A stretch of DNA of 64,000 nucleotides, taken from an uncultured Eubacteriales bacterium. GTDB taxonomy: Bacteria > Bacillota > Clostridia > Oscillospirales > CAG-272. The stretch is taken from assembly GCA_948467545.1 (NCBI GenBank), contig CAOKER010000010.1:1-64000 (forward strand), in the 5' to 3' direction. Both the position numbers and the translations under genes were made by a program. The notes beneath the pieces were generated by a model. The model was not told the DNA's origin. It did no database searches and saw only the letters and a list, made by a program, of their open reading frames with translations. This document shows, piece by piece, positions 16,932-25,713 of this stretch (within the stretch, counting starts at the first letter, position 1; each line of letters opens with the position of its first letter).

Positions 16932-18233
16932 CTATTTTTGTTCGATTATACGGGGCTTTTTATAAAACGGCAACTTGGGTTTAGCGTTATGCTTATGCAC
17001 TTTGGATAGTTCCTCCAAGGGAATTACATAAAACTTTTCTTTAATAAAATTACCGTTCATATAGCCGATAATTTTTGTAACTTGTTCAGCGTAAGCACCA
17101 GTCATATCAAACTCTGCAAGGCGAATGACCTGAAGGCGATGTCTACCAATGGCGGTATGAATGATTTCTCCGGCTTCGCCTTCTCCGTAGGGAGTATAGG
17201 CGTAGGTTACCGACTGCACCTTTTTCTCACCGTTTTCTTTAACAATAACCATATCAGTTTGCTTTAGGTAAACACCGTCGCAGAAGCTTAATTCACACAG
17301 TTCCTTGGCGAACTTCTCAATAGCGGTTTTGCGTTTTTTCTCGATGCTCTTTTCACCCGAAGCACCTTGCTTCATAGCAATCTCTGCATAGGTGCACGGT
17401 TTGAAAATACCGAAGCAATCGAAACAAACACCGAGCGACAGTGATAATATTTGCTTATCCTTAGGTGAAATTTTATCGACAGCGGCGCGGAAATAATCAC
17501 GGCAAATATTCCGCCAAGCCTCTTGAAACAGAGATATAGACAGATCTTCAATAAGCTCATCCGAGATAGCACCGTTGAGTTCTTCCTCGTCATCTTCTGT
17601 CGGTACAATGCCGATGGGATACTCGGTAGCCTTGCCGATTGCAATAAGCTCGGTGACCTTCTCCTCGGTAAACCCTGTTTCTTTTACGATGAGAGCAATA
17701 CGCTCATCGGTAAAAAGCTCAGGATTGTTATTATAAATGCCCATAACCTTTCGTAGCTCGTTATAACCGTTTTGCGTTGGCACACTACAGGCATTTTTGG
17801 TTGTGCGGGTATAATCAAGAAAAGCAAACCACAGTGTCTCTAAAAAGATTTGTTTGATATCCTCGGCATCGTTCTCATTCAAGCCGTAATGCAAAACAAA
17901 ACGGTTGGCACGATTTTAAAGCACAGACTCGTAAGTTTTGATAAATGCTTCAAAATATCCTTTATCACGGCTCTCAAGCGCCTTAATAAAATATTCGTTC
18001 AGGTCATCGAACTGCACACCGCTTTTATCGGTCTCGGTAAAGGTAGATGCGAGTTCGATTTTTTCTTTGCAGAAATATTTTATACGCATAATTTCATCGT
18101 TAATTTTCCAAAGCCGAAGTCTGCCAGACCGAACAGAAGAAAGAATATCGTTCCATATTTCAGGCTCACGCAACCGCTTGTCCGTAATACCGCAAAGCAG
18201 TTTGTTTGCAGCTTTGGTATATTCTGTGTTCAC
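16932..18233 (-). pseudogene. Sigma-70-like protein interrupted by an in-frame TAA
   Basis: The gene starts at GTG 18233 (AAAGGAGGT six bases upstream) and reads 105 residues to TAA 17918-17916, then continues in the same frame for 327 residues to 16932. The join reads TYESVL-stop-NRANRFVLHYGLNENDAEDI, and the part after the stop is the sigma region 2 pattern (helix, then AEDIKQIFLETLW). A CAA-to-TAA change would explain it. The C-terminal half has a region 4-like stretch (SPKDKQILSLSLGVCF) and a long basic tail. At about 433 residues it is longer than typical ECF sigma factors. It follows the DUF6076-like gene in one operon. A sigma-like regulator of a mobile element is the best guess. Confidence 0.65.
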
Positions 18234-18269
18234 ACTCGCACCTCCTTTCCAAGAAATAAAATAGTATTA

Positions 18270-19483
18270 TTATTTCTCCAGCGCCGCTTTTGCCTCGGCA
18301 ATCAGGTTGAGCAAAATCATATCCTGCTCGTACTGATTTTGCGCGTAATCAAAATCGATCTGCGCATCTTCATAATGCCGTTTGGCAAGCTCCATTGCCT
18401 TTTCGCACACATCAATATCGTATTTGGCAGATGGCAGACCGTTCTTTGTTTTGCTTTTTTCATTGCGCAGGGAGTTGTATCTCTTCTACCAAATATCGTG
18501 ACCGAAGCCATCCTTCTTCTTTTGCTTCGGCATATTCAGTTTGTTTTTTGAAACATAGGCGCAGGGAACACCATACTCCGGATTGACGGTACTGCAATAG
18601 AGTTGGTTGTGGGCATTTGTTATAAAGAAAAACTTATGACAGATGTCGCATTGCCAAGAGTAATGTCCGGCGGCAAGTCCCTCAAACATATCGGTCACAT
18701 AAAAGTTGAGCATGCGGTCGAAATGGATTCGGCGGCCGAGCATAGCCGAACCGTCTTTATTTTCAAGTGCAACGGGCGCCATCCAAACTCCCGGCTCAAG
18801 CGTAAAATTGTGTGTGATCTCGGTGGCATTTAGCTCCTCAATCCACTCTAAAACATCTTCACTTCCGAAAAACTCCTTGGTGTATCCTGCAATCCAAATC
18901 TTATCACGATAGCCGTTCTCGGTAAGGTTTACAAAATACATCATCGCAACCTTATAAAAATTAAAGGTGTCAGCGCAAAGATAAATATAGGATTTTATAA
19001 ACTCGGCAAGAACAATAACATGGTCATACATTGCCGTGCCTTCGGAAACGGAATTGATATTGGGATCGGCATAGATGAAAAACTGCTATTCCACTCCTTG
19101 ATTTTTTCATCACTGAGAAGCAAATCAATATGTTCGTATTCGCCCTTGATATTAAAATAAGAAAATGGCTTTATTTTCTTTATCTGTTTTATTATTTTTT
19201 CGATAATCTCTCTAATATTTATAAATAGTTCATCAGAATAATTTTCTGTGTTCAGGCGGTTATATAAATCATTGAGTTTGTCACCCGTCTCAAAAATAGA
19301 TATCAGCTTGTCTGCAGGGATATTTAATATATCATGAGCAATGATTCCAAGCGGTAAAGTTTTACCGCCTAAAATAAAATCATCGCCTACAAAGTCAACC
19401 GAGAATTTATAAAAATTAGCATCGCCGACCGGTTTTGTTTCTATCAGTCTTATGTGCCTTCCTCCGCACTCTAATTCTAACAT
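18270..19483 (-). pseudogene. DUF6076-like protein with frameshift and in-frame TAG
   Basis: The first 130 residues (MLELECGGRHIRLIETKP onward) run in one frame to about 19085. There a one-base shift is needed to continue as FFIYADPNINSVSEGTAMYD, then YSWQCDICHKFFFITNAHNQ and the basic LNMPKQKKKDGFGHDIW. A TAG at 18488-18486 interrupts, and the same frame resumes KRYNSLRNEKSKTKNG and ends at 18270. The CDICHKFF ... LYC cysteines look like a zinc-binding knuckle. Overall layout resembles DUF6076 proteins of Clostridial elements. The stop at 18270 is 36 bases before the sigma-like gene, so both belong to one operon, and both are broken. Confidence 0.65.
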
Positions 19484-19697
19484 CTTATCTGTACCATAAA
19501 CCGTACTCTGCGATAATTATATCATAAAAAGTTTTTTCTGTCATTAGAAATTACAAATAATTCAGAAACAAATTTTTGCGTTCACAGCATTTTATGTAAT
19601 TTTTGAATTTTCAGCCATTAGGTAATTAGGAGAGCGAAAGCACCGGTTCCGCCGCCGATGTTTTCGCTCTTACTTTTTTATGAAAGGGGAAATTCCT
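19484..19697 (+). terminator. Divergent intergenic region with terminator hairpin at 19631-19678
   Basis: AGAGCGAAA (19631-19639) pairs with TTTTCGCTCT (19661-19670), followed by TTACTTTTTT. It lies 20 bases before the ATPase start, so it may attenuate that gene. The left half is AT-rich and should hold the promoter of the leftward DUF6076-like gene. Confidence 0.55.
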
Positions 19698-20717
19698 ATG
19701 GCTGATAAAAAAGCAAAACTTGCTGTTATTGACGGCGAAACCTTGATGGATATGAAACTGCCTCCGACAAAGTTTTGTGTAGAAACTTTGTTGCCGCAAG
19801 GCATGTGCATCCTCGGCGGTGCTCCCAAGATAGGCAAATCGTGGTGGGTGCTGGATCTGTGCATTCACATCGCAAAGGGTGAACCGATATGGGATTTAAA
19901 AACCAACAGAGGAACGACCTTGTATCTTTGTTTTGAAGATACCCTGCGCTGTGTTCAGAATCGCCTTCTGTGCATCACGGATGAAGTTCCTCCCAATGCG
20001 TTCTTTGCTACCTCTGCCGGAACTTTATCAGACGGGCTGTGCGAACAGATTCGTGATTTTGTCAAAGAGAATCCCGATACGGTTTTTGTTGCCGTTGATA
20101 CTTTTCAAAACGTGCGCAACAACAATATCGATACCTCTTACGCAAATGACTACGATGAAATTCGGTTGCTGAAACAGTTGGCAGACGAACTGAATATCTG
20201 TCTTCTGCTTGTGCACCACCTTCGTAAGCAGGGCGACAGTGATCCGTTCAATAATCTGACCGGCACCACAGGTATTGTAGGCGCAGTCGATACTGCTTTT
20301 GTTCTTGACAAGAGCAAGCGCAATGCTGACAGCGCCACCCTCTACTGCACGGGGCGTGACGTGGAAGACCGTCAGCTCGAGCTGCAGTTTTCCAAAAAGG
20401 ATTTCGTTTGGAAAATGCTTCATGACAGTATGGAAAACCGTGAAATGCTGCTGCCGAAAGAGATGGAACTGCTGATTGATTTTATGAAAATAAAAAAATC
20501 ATACAGTGGCAGTAACACCGAGTTCTGTGAAATGTATAACACGCATACCGAGCAGTCAATATCTCCGAGAGGACTCAAGCGATTGATGAACCTTTGGGAG
20601 TACAGTCCCATTGATTTCGGTTTGAGTTTTCGCAGTCACCGCAGTAACGGAGTCAGGCTCTTGGAAGTAAATTATTCTTCCTCTGCCAGTGACGATAGTG
20701 TCGCTCATGACGAATAA
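19698..20717 (+). CDS. RepA-like AAA_25 ATPase of an integrative element
   Basis: A 339-residue protein; the start at 19698 has AAAGGGGAA upstream and removes six residues encoded by the SD region itself. It matches the AAA_25/RepA hexameric helicase-like family: CILGGAPKIGKSWWVLDLC is Walker A, TVFVAVDTFQNVR is Walker B, and LLLVHHLRKQGDSDP with LTGTTGIVGAVDTAFVLD are the RecA-core motifs. These proteins are common in Clostridial mobilizable elements, upstream of mobC and the relaxase, and are thought to help replication of the excised circle. The C-terminal 90 residues resemble a winged-helix tail. It appears intact. Confidence 0.82.
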   Translation: MADKKAKLAVIDGETLMDMKLPPTKFCVETLLPQGMCILGGAPKIGKSWWVLDLCIHIAKGEPIWDLKTNRGTTLYLCFEDTLRCVQNRLLCITDEVPPNAFFATSAGTLSDGLCEQIRDFVKENPDTVFVAVDTFQNVRNNNIDTSYANDYDEIRLLKQLADELNICLLLVHHLRKQGDSDPFNNLTGTTGIVGAVDTAFVLDKSKRNADSATLYCTGRDVEDRQLELQFSKKDFVWKMLHDSMENREMLLPKEMELLIDFMKIKKSYSGSNTEFCEMYNTHTEQSISPRGLKRLMNLWEYSPIDFGLSFRSHRSNGVRLLEVNYSSSASDDSVAHDE

Positions 20718-20979
20718 AAAGGGGTGTCCCAAAACATTCGTCCCAAGCGTTCCTTTCGTCCCTGTGCGCGATTTGTAGGCGATTTGTGGGGCATTTGGCA
20801 AGAGGAAGGTAAACACCTCACTGAAGATTAAAACGCAAATTTGGGGCGGTTTCGGAAACTGCAGGTTTTCATTTCCCAGACTTTAGTCTGGGGCAAGCAG
20901 AGCGTCCGGCAATCCACCGAAACGCTTAAATTACGGGCGGTAGTCCGAACCCACTATTATTACGAAAGGAATGATAAAA
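20718..20979 (+). other. Probable transfer origin region upstream of mobC
   Basis: A 260-base gene-free stretch lies directly before mobC, where oriT normally sits in MobA/VirD2-type elements. It holds an inverted repeat, CCCAGACT (20875-20882) and AGTCTGGG (20885-20892), with a 2-base gap followed by GCAAGCAGAGCG, which could be the nic region. No experimental oriT matches from memory, so this is inferred from position and symmetry. Confidence 0.5.
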
Positions 20980-21297
20980 ATGAGTGAAAAAAGGCGGCAT
21001 GATAAAACGCTAACTATTCGGCTTACTAAATCCGAAAAAGAACGTATCGAGCGAAACGCAAAACGCGCCAAGCGGAGTATTACCGACTATATCGTTTTAC
21101 TTTCGCTCGAAACACCCATCCATGTTGCAGAGGATGTAAAGCCGTTGCTGATCGAACTCAAGCGCATCGGCAACAACCTGAATCAGATTGCAACGAAGAT
21201 AAATTCGGGTGTGTTTCAGTCGTATGATTTTCAAGATGTGGTAGACGAACAGAAGAAAATCTACGAACAACTATTAGAGATTGCGAGGAAGGGATAA
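20980..21297 (+). CDS. mobC: MobC relaxosome accessory protein
   Basis: A 105-residue protein. ATG at 20980 is chosen because AAAGGA is then 9 bases upstream; the ATG at 20971 touches the SD. The N-terminal part is a ribbon-helix-helix DNA-binding region (LTIRLTKSEKERIERNAKRA then ITDYIVLLSLE) and the C-terminal part carries the MobC signature LLIELKRIGNNLNQIATKIN. MobC proteins bind oriT and help the relaxase open the DNA. The stop overlaps the relaxase start by one base (TAATG), so translation is coupled. The gene is intact although the relaxase is broken. Confidence 0.9.
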   Translation: MSEKRRHDKTLTIRLTKSEKERIERNAKRAKRSITDYIVLLSLETPIHVAEDVKPLLIELKRIGNNLNQIATKINSGVFQSYDFQDVVDEQKKIYEQLLEIARKG

Positions 21298-22753
21298 TGG
21301 CAACCGTAAATTTTATTCCTGAATCCAATCAAAGTATCAGCGCAATGAAGGCGGTGATAGATTACTGTTTGCAGCACAAAAAGGTTGAAGATGAGGACAG
21401 CGGTCGCAGACTTGTGGGCGGTGTGAATTGTAACGGTGAGCATTCTTTTACCGAGTTTATGGTGACAAAGAATGCTCATAAAAAGAAGGGCGGAATTACT
21501 TTTTATCATTACGTGCAATCCTTTTCACCAAAGGAAAATGTCACCGCCGAGCAGGTTTACAAAATCGGTTTGGAGTTCGCAGAAAAAGCGTGGCCCGGTC
21601 ATGAAGTTTTAGTGACAACCCACACCGATGCCGAGCACCTTCATAATCACTTTTTTATAAACTCTGTGCATTATGAAAACGGAAATAAGCTCAGGCCGAA
21701 TCCTGGAACGCTGACTCGGTTGCGAACTCTCAGCGACAGTATTTGTAACGAACACGGCCTTAGTGTTTTAAAACCGTATAGAAAAGACGGTGCAAATATC
21801 TCAAGCTGAGAGTACCGTGCCGCATCCAAGGGCGAGAGTTGGAAGTTCAAACTAATTTCCGACATTGACTTTGTTATGAACCGAAGCGGTAGCCGAGCTG
21901 ATTTTATAAGAGAAATGAATCGGCTCGGTTATCAAATCACATGTACAGATGAAAGAAAATATATTACTTTCACTTGCCCAAACGGAATGAAGTGCAGGGA
22001 CATACGACTGCACGATGACAAATATTTGAAAGGAGTATTAGAGTATGAGTTCACAATCAGGAAACGGCTCACAGCAGAACATGGCGGGATATGCTGAAGC
22101 AGAAAAAACACACGGATACTATCCGAACTGGAGCAGATTCCGTATCAGCCGCGGGTGTATGCGATCCCAATAGAACAGCGCAAGCGGGAGAGCAAACTGC
22201 TAGAGGACGCGGCGGAGTTTCAGCCGAAGCTGTATCAGCTGATAGAAGAACTGGCGACACGGGAAGAACTGACCGACCACTGCACAGAGATACAGAATAT
22301 CGAGACGGAGTATATGGAGAGGACGGTTCAGGATGTGGTGAATACCAACGCGGATACAGTGGCTCAGATGCAGACGATCGTAGAACAGGCTGGGAATAAT
22401 CAAGAGCGGTTTATTTTGGATTGCTCCGAAACCATTTCCAAGAGTACCAAGACTCTGGACAGTTCGATAGAGAAACTGCAACAGAAGATTATGAAAATAA
22501 TCATTGCCACAGCGGTGTCGGCGGTAGCACTGTCGGTGTTGGTCTGCGTGGTATTCTGGAAGCTGGTAGCATAATCGACAGCACATCCGAAGATCCGGAG
22601 GAACGCCGAAAACGAATCGAAGCACAGGAAAACGCTTCAAACCTCGGTGCGATGATCGGTCTCGCCGTCGGCGCTATCGCCGCCATAAGTGAGGCTGATA
22701 ATACTGAGGACAAAACTACAGAAGAAACTGAAACACCTACAATGAAGATGTAG
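21297..22753 (+). pseudogene. MobA/VirD2-type relaxase with nonsense and frameshift lesions
   Basis: The relaxase domain is clear: HTDAEHLHNHFFINSVHYEN is the HxH...N metal motif, and RRLVGGVNCNGEHSF precedes it. TGA at 21807-21809 interrupts SS-stop-EYRAASKGESWKF, where relatives read SSREYRA (CGA to TGA). The same frame runs to TGA 22095-22097. From about 22106 the downstream frame (-1) continues through a Gly/Arg/Asp-rich linker, TAA at 22397, then SRAVYFGLLRNHFQEYQ and the conserved tail DPEERRKRIEAQENASNLGA, ending MKM at 22753. One missing base near the A tract 22103-22108 plus three C-to-T changes would restore about 485 residues. Mobilization by this protein is not expected now. Confidence 0.75.
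22045..22574 (+). pseudogene. MobB-like coiled-coil membrane protein overlapping the relaxase
   Basis: A second reading frame inside the relaxase gene encodes a protein with a long helical region (QRKRESKLLEDAAEFQPKL, then IQNIETEYMERTVQDV and STKTLDSSIEKLQQKIMK) and a C-terminal membrane helix (IIIATAVSAVALSVLVCVV). ATG at 22045 has AAAGGAG nine bases upstream and reads MSSQSGNGSQQN, then must shift by one base near 22103-22108 to join the 22155-22574 frame. The same one-base loss repairs the relaxase frame. The layout recalls the mobA/mobB overlap of IncQ plasmids, where MobB anchors the relaxosome in the membrane. The homology is not established, only the arrangement. Confidence 0.55.
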
Positions 22754-22770
22754 GAGAAAGGAGTTAGCCT

Positions 22771-23127
22771 ATGACTAAAAAAGAGCGCGAAAAAGAATTG
22801 CGCTGTTATCCGGCGGCACTGACCGCCGCTGAAGTTGCGGAGATACTGAGAGTTAGTATCAAAACTGTCTACAAGCTTATCAAAGAAAAAACTCTGCCGG
22901 CGGTTAAGGTCGGCAGAGAAAATCGCATTGCCAAATCGCAGCTGATCGATTATTTACAGCAAAAGGACAGAACAAGTTCGAACCCTAAGGTCTATTATCT
23001 TGAGAAAACTTCCGATAATGTCTGGACTTGCAAACCGACTTGTGATATTGTTCGTGTTTGCAAAAACAAAAAAGGAGTGATAACAAATGGATGCCAAAAC
23101 CACACTTGCCGCCAGCGTACAGGCTAA
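22771..23127 (+). CDS. Excisionase-type HTH protein (Xis)
   Basis: A 118-residue protein with an excisionase-family (HTH_17) winged helix at residues about 15-65: ALTAAEVAEILRVSIKTVY, LIKEKTLPAVKVGRENRIAK and SQLIDYLQQ. AGAAAGGAG lies before the ATG. The C-terminal half contains six cysteines (WTCKPTCDIVRVC ... GCQNHTC), an addition to the usual 60-70 residue excisionase. The last four cover the overlap with the integrase start (23087), so part of that tail may be a by-product of the overlap. It should bind the attachment sites and steer the integrase next to it toward excision. Confidence 0.82.
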   Translation: MTKKEREKELRCYPAALTAAEVAEILRVSIKTVYKLIKEKTLPAVKVGRENRIAKSQLIDYLQQKDRTSSNPKVYYLEKTSDNVWTCKPTCDIVRVCKNKKGVITNGCQNHTCRQRTG

Positions 23128-24283
23128 AAAGGGTCGCCTCTATGCCGTGATACAAGTAAAGGAAAATGGTAAGACAAAACCCGTGTGGCGCGCCCTCGGT
23201 CTTCCAGAAGGCACAAACAAATCAAAGGTGAACAAAGCCTACCGAGAGGTAGTAAAAGCCTTTGAAAATGATTACGCCGAGCAGCTTGCCCGAAATGCAA
23301 AGCCTGCCTCGGATATTCCGATCTTCGATTATATGTGCGCTCACTATAAAAAGATCGAAAAGAATATCCAAAAGAGTACCGCCGAAAGCTACCATGGAAT
23401 GATCTACGGTAGAATTCGGCGGTATTTTACTGCCCACAGTAATCTGACGGTCGGCAACATCACCTCAAAGGATATCGAGGATTTTTATGATTGGATGTTC
23501 GAGTCGGGTGTCGTTGCTAACACCGTCATTCACTATCACACCGTCCTGCACAGTGCCTTCAAAAGAGCGTTCAAGGATGAGCTGATAGATGCTAACCCCT
23601 TCGACCGCATCGACCGACCGAAGAAAAACAAGTTCACCGGTGAAAATTATTCCGAGGACGAGCTGATAACAATGCTCGGACTCCTGCGCGGCGATGTTAT
23701 CTATCCTGCGGTAATGTTAGCGGGTGGCTTAGGGCTACGCCGAAGCGAAGCCTTGGGCGCCCGTTGGTCGAGAGTTGATTGGGATAAGCGTACCATTCTG
23801 CTCGACACTAAGGTTATCGAGTACAGAGAAAACGGCAAGGTTATCGTAGAGCCTGTAGAGGAAATGAAAAACAAATCAAGCCGCCGAACCCTTCCTCTGC
23901 CGGATCCCGTCTACGAAATGCTGTGCGAGGAACGGGAGAAGCAAGACCTGTATCACCGAATGTTCAAAGGCAGCTATAACCGCAAATTCGATGACTATAT
24001 CTGCGTAGATCAGCTCGGCGAACTGCTAAGACCGAACAGAGTCACCCAACGCTTCTCTGCTCTTATTGAACGATACGATCTGCGAAAGATTCGCTTCCAC
24101 GACCTACGGCACACCTTCGCAAGTATCCTTATCAATCAGGATGTACCCTTGCTGAATGTGTCGACCTTCCTTGGTCACTCCGACCTTGCAACAACGGCAA
24201 ATATTTATGCCCACCTTGATAAGTCCAAGAAACAGGAAAGCGCTGATGTTATCAGCAATATCTTTAATAAAGCAAAGGAATGA
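23087..24283 (+). CDS. int: Tyrosine site-specific integrase
   Basis: A 398-residue integrase of the Tn916/phage Int type; ATG at 23087 follows AAAGGAG. An N-terminal arm-binding domain (residues 15-60, LYAVIQVKENGKTKPVW) and a SAM-like core-binding domain (residues 80-180) precede the catalytic domain. Catalytic residues are visible: the first Arg in LGLRRSEALGARW, HDLRHTFAS for the His-x-x-Arg pair, and GHSDLATTANIYAHL with the final His and the nucleophilic Tyr. All are present, so it should be active. It overlaps the Xis gene by 41 bases. The tRNA-Ser gene 1 kb downstream is a candidate attachment site. Confidence 0.93.
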   Translation: MDAKTTLAASVQAKKGRLYAVIQVKENGKTKPVWRALGLPEGTNKSKVNKAYREVVKAFENDYAEQLARNAKPASDIPIFDYMCAHYKKIEKNIQKSTAESYHGMIYGRIRRYFTAHSNLTVGNITSKDIEDFYDWMFESGVVANTVIHYHTVLHSAFKRAFKDELIDANPFDRIDRPKKNKFTGENYSEDELITMLGLLRGDVIYPAVMLAGGLGLRRSEALGARWSRVDWDKRTILLDTKVIEYRENGKVIVEPVEEMKNKSSRRTLPLPDPVYEMLCEEREKQDLYHRMFKGSYNRKFDDYICVDQLGELLRPNRVTQRFSALIERYDLRKIRFHDLRHTFASILINQDVPLLNVSTFLGHSDLATTANIYAHLDKSKKQESADVISNIFNKAKE

Positions 24284-24334
24284 TGCACCTCGGACAGAGG
24301 TGCATTTTTGCTAACCGAAAGGATGATTTAATAT

Positions 24335-24910
24335 ATGGCTGAAAAGAAATATATGAGCGGATGTAAGCTTCGGCAGTACCTGCACATCTCCGCACGGAAG
24401 ATGAAATATCTGATGGATCATAACTATATCCCACACGAAAATACCGGACACGCAACCCATAAGTATCGGGTGCTGGTAGAGGATGCAGAAATGTTCAAAA
24501 TTCGTATGGATACCGAGGTGGGTTTTCTATCAGAGCTGAACGGTCTGTTCTCAAACCGAACCGAGTGGCATCCGCGCCCGTTACTCGAAGTCACCGAAGA
24601 AAACTGTGAAGCGTTCAGACTGTGGTTAGAGGTGCTGTGGGCAGAGCTACCCGAAGCTCTGCCCACGCAGACGGCGGCGGAACTTGTCGGACATAACCCA
24701 CAGCGCATACATGAACTGATAAAGGAACAAGCACTGCACGGTATAAAAATCGGCAGCACCCAATACTGCGTGAAGGAAGAATTTATATGCTATATGGCAT
24801 CACCGCAAAAGCTATCCAACCCACGTACCGAAAGATATAAAGAACTCATCCGAGAATTTAAATACAAACAACGCCGAGAGCGTGAAAATGAACAGCGTCG
24901 ATGCAAATGA
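24335..24910 (+). CDS. Element-borne HTH-like protein of unknown function
   Basis: A 191-residue protein following the integrase by 51 bases, with AACCGAAAGGATG upstream. Two segments look like helix-turn-helix units: MSGCKLRQYLHISARKMKYL with HKYRVLVEDAEMF near the start, and LPTQTAAELVGHNPQRIHEL with GIKIGSTQYCVKEE in the second half. The tail is very basic (YKELIREFKYKQRRERENEQ). It may be a second excisionase or a regulator of the element. I do not recognise a named family. Confidence 0.55.
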   Translation: MAEKKYMSGCKLRQYLHISARKMKYLMDHNYIPHENTGHATHKYRVLVEDAEMFKIRMDTEVGFLSELNGLFSNRTEWHPRPLLEVTEENCEAFRLWLEVLWAELPEALPTQTAAELVGHNPQRIHELIKEQALHGIKIGSTQYCVKEEFICYMASPQKLSNPRTERYKELIREFKYKQRRERENEQRRCK

Positions 24911-24939
24911 AGAATAAAGAATGCTGATACATAACCTAA

Positions 24940-24974
24940 GCCCCACCGAGAAAAATCGGTGGGGCAGCATTTTT
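24940..24974 (+). terminator. Terminator after the integrase operon
   Basis: GCCCCACCGA (24940-24949) and TCGGTGGGGC (24956-24965) form a perfect 10-bp stem with a 6-base loop, followed by a T run. It closes the rightward operon of the element. Confidence 0.9.
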
Positions 24975-25117
24975 AGTTTTCCAGCGTGTTTGAATCCCAA
25001 CCCTCGTTAACGCATAAAAGATTTTTAATCAAGTATGCTCCAACCGGTGCTTTTAAAAATACATAAAACCTATGCCGACAAAAATAATTCTAACGACCTG
25101 AAATACGTTACCTTGAA

Positions 25118-25154
25118 AAAAGCCCTATTTTATACGGTTTCAGGGCTGTTTTAT
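25118..25154 (+). terminator. Second hairpin in the 24,975-25,248 gap
   Basis: AAAGCCCT (from 25119) pairs with AGGGCTGTTTT (25142 on), with a 15-base loop and a T run. The rest of this 270-base gap between the element operon and the tRNA terminator shows nothing I can assign. Confidence 0.5.
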
Positions 25155-25248
25155 TCTAATTGCGAACGAGTTTTATAAGCGTAAAATGTGCGAAAAAATA
25201 CGGATAAAATCATAAAAAACACCGCAGAGGAAAATTCCGAAGATAGAG

Positions 25249-25283
25249 AAAACCCTTGAAAACACTGTGCTTTCAAGGGTTTT
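25249..25283 (-). terminator. Terminator of the tRNA-Ser transcript
   Basis: AAAACCCTTGAAA (25249-25261) and TTTCAAGGGTTTT (25271-25283) form a 13-bp stem. In the minus direction it directly follows the CCA end of the tRNA and ends in T residues. Confidence 0.85.
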
Positions 25284-25372
25284 TGGCGGAAGCGGTGGGA
25301 TTCGAACCCACGGTACCGTTAGGTACAACTGATTTCGAGTCAGTCCCGTTATGACCACTTCGATACGCTTCC
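25284..25372 (-). tRNA. tRNA-Ser (anticodon CGA)
   Basis: On the minus strand the acceptor arm GGAAGCG/CGCTTCC encloses a D arm, an anticodon arm with the loop CTCGAAA (anticodon CGA, reading UCG), a long variable arm with a GTACC/GGTAC stem, and a T arm containing GGGTTCGAATCCC. A long variable arm is diagnostic of tRNA-Ser among these anticodons. The discriminator is G and the CCA end is encoded (25286-25284). The gene marks the junction between the accessory island and the ATP synthase region. Its 3' end faces the island, as expected for tRNA-targeting integrases. Confidence 0.95.
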
Positions 25373-25713
25373 GTATTATTATATAAAATTAATTAATATC
25401 ATACTCTATTATTTTACCATAAATAAATCTAAATTGCAATACTTTTTCGGAAATTAAGAAAAATATAATATATAATGTTTCCGCCAATTAATTAAAGCAT
25501 TTCAGGGGACTCATTATAACTTAGTCTATAGGTGTCCTCTGCTGCTAAAGGCGGCGGGTGACAATCTTCATTCAGTGGGAGTACAATCTCCCGCTGAATG
25601 AGAAATGAGCGGCTGCGCTGAATTTGCAGAGCCTGGTGACGGGAAATATTTTTTATTGAACGAATTTTACGCTTTGCAAATATTCTTTTTTTATCGGCGA
25701 CTTTCGAATAGAA
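25373..25713. other. Gene-free interval with a 13-bp stem-loop
   Basis: Between the tRNA and atpC, 340 bases lack a gene. The first 120 are AT-rich and should carry the tRNA promoter. At 25569-25600 CATTCAG-GGGAG pairs with CTCCC-CTGAATG (13 bp with one G-T pair, 6-base loop), beside GC-rich smaller arms (GCGGCGGG, GCAGCGG-like). The combination looks like the end of a mobile element or a small structured RNA. I suspect a relic of an IS200/IS605-type end but cannot confirm it. Confidence 0.35.

Noticed and set aside
19698-20717. AAA_25 protein as a chromosomal RadA/DnaB gene
   Set aside because: Lacks the zinc finger and Lon-like domain of RadA and the DnaB N-terminal domain; context is a mobilizable element.
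9176-22753. In-frame TAA/TAG/TGA codons as evidence of a recoded genetic code
   Set aside because: Many intact genes in the window, including mod, res, integrase and all atp genes, end at these same codons and contain none internally, so the stops are better read as lesions.
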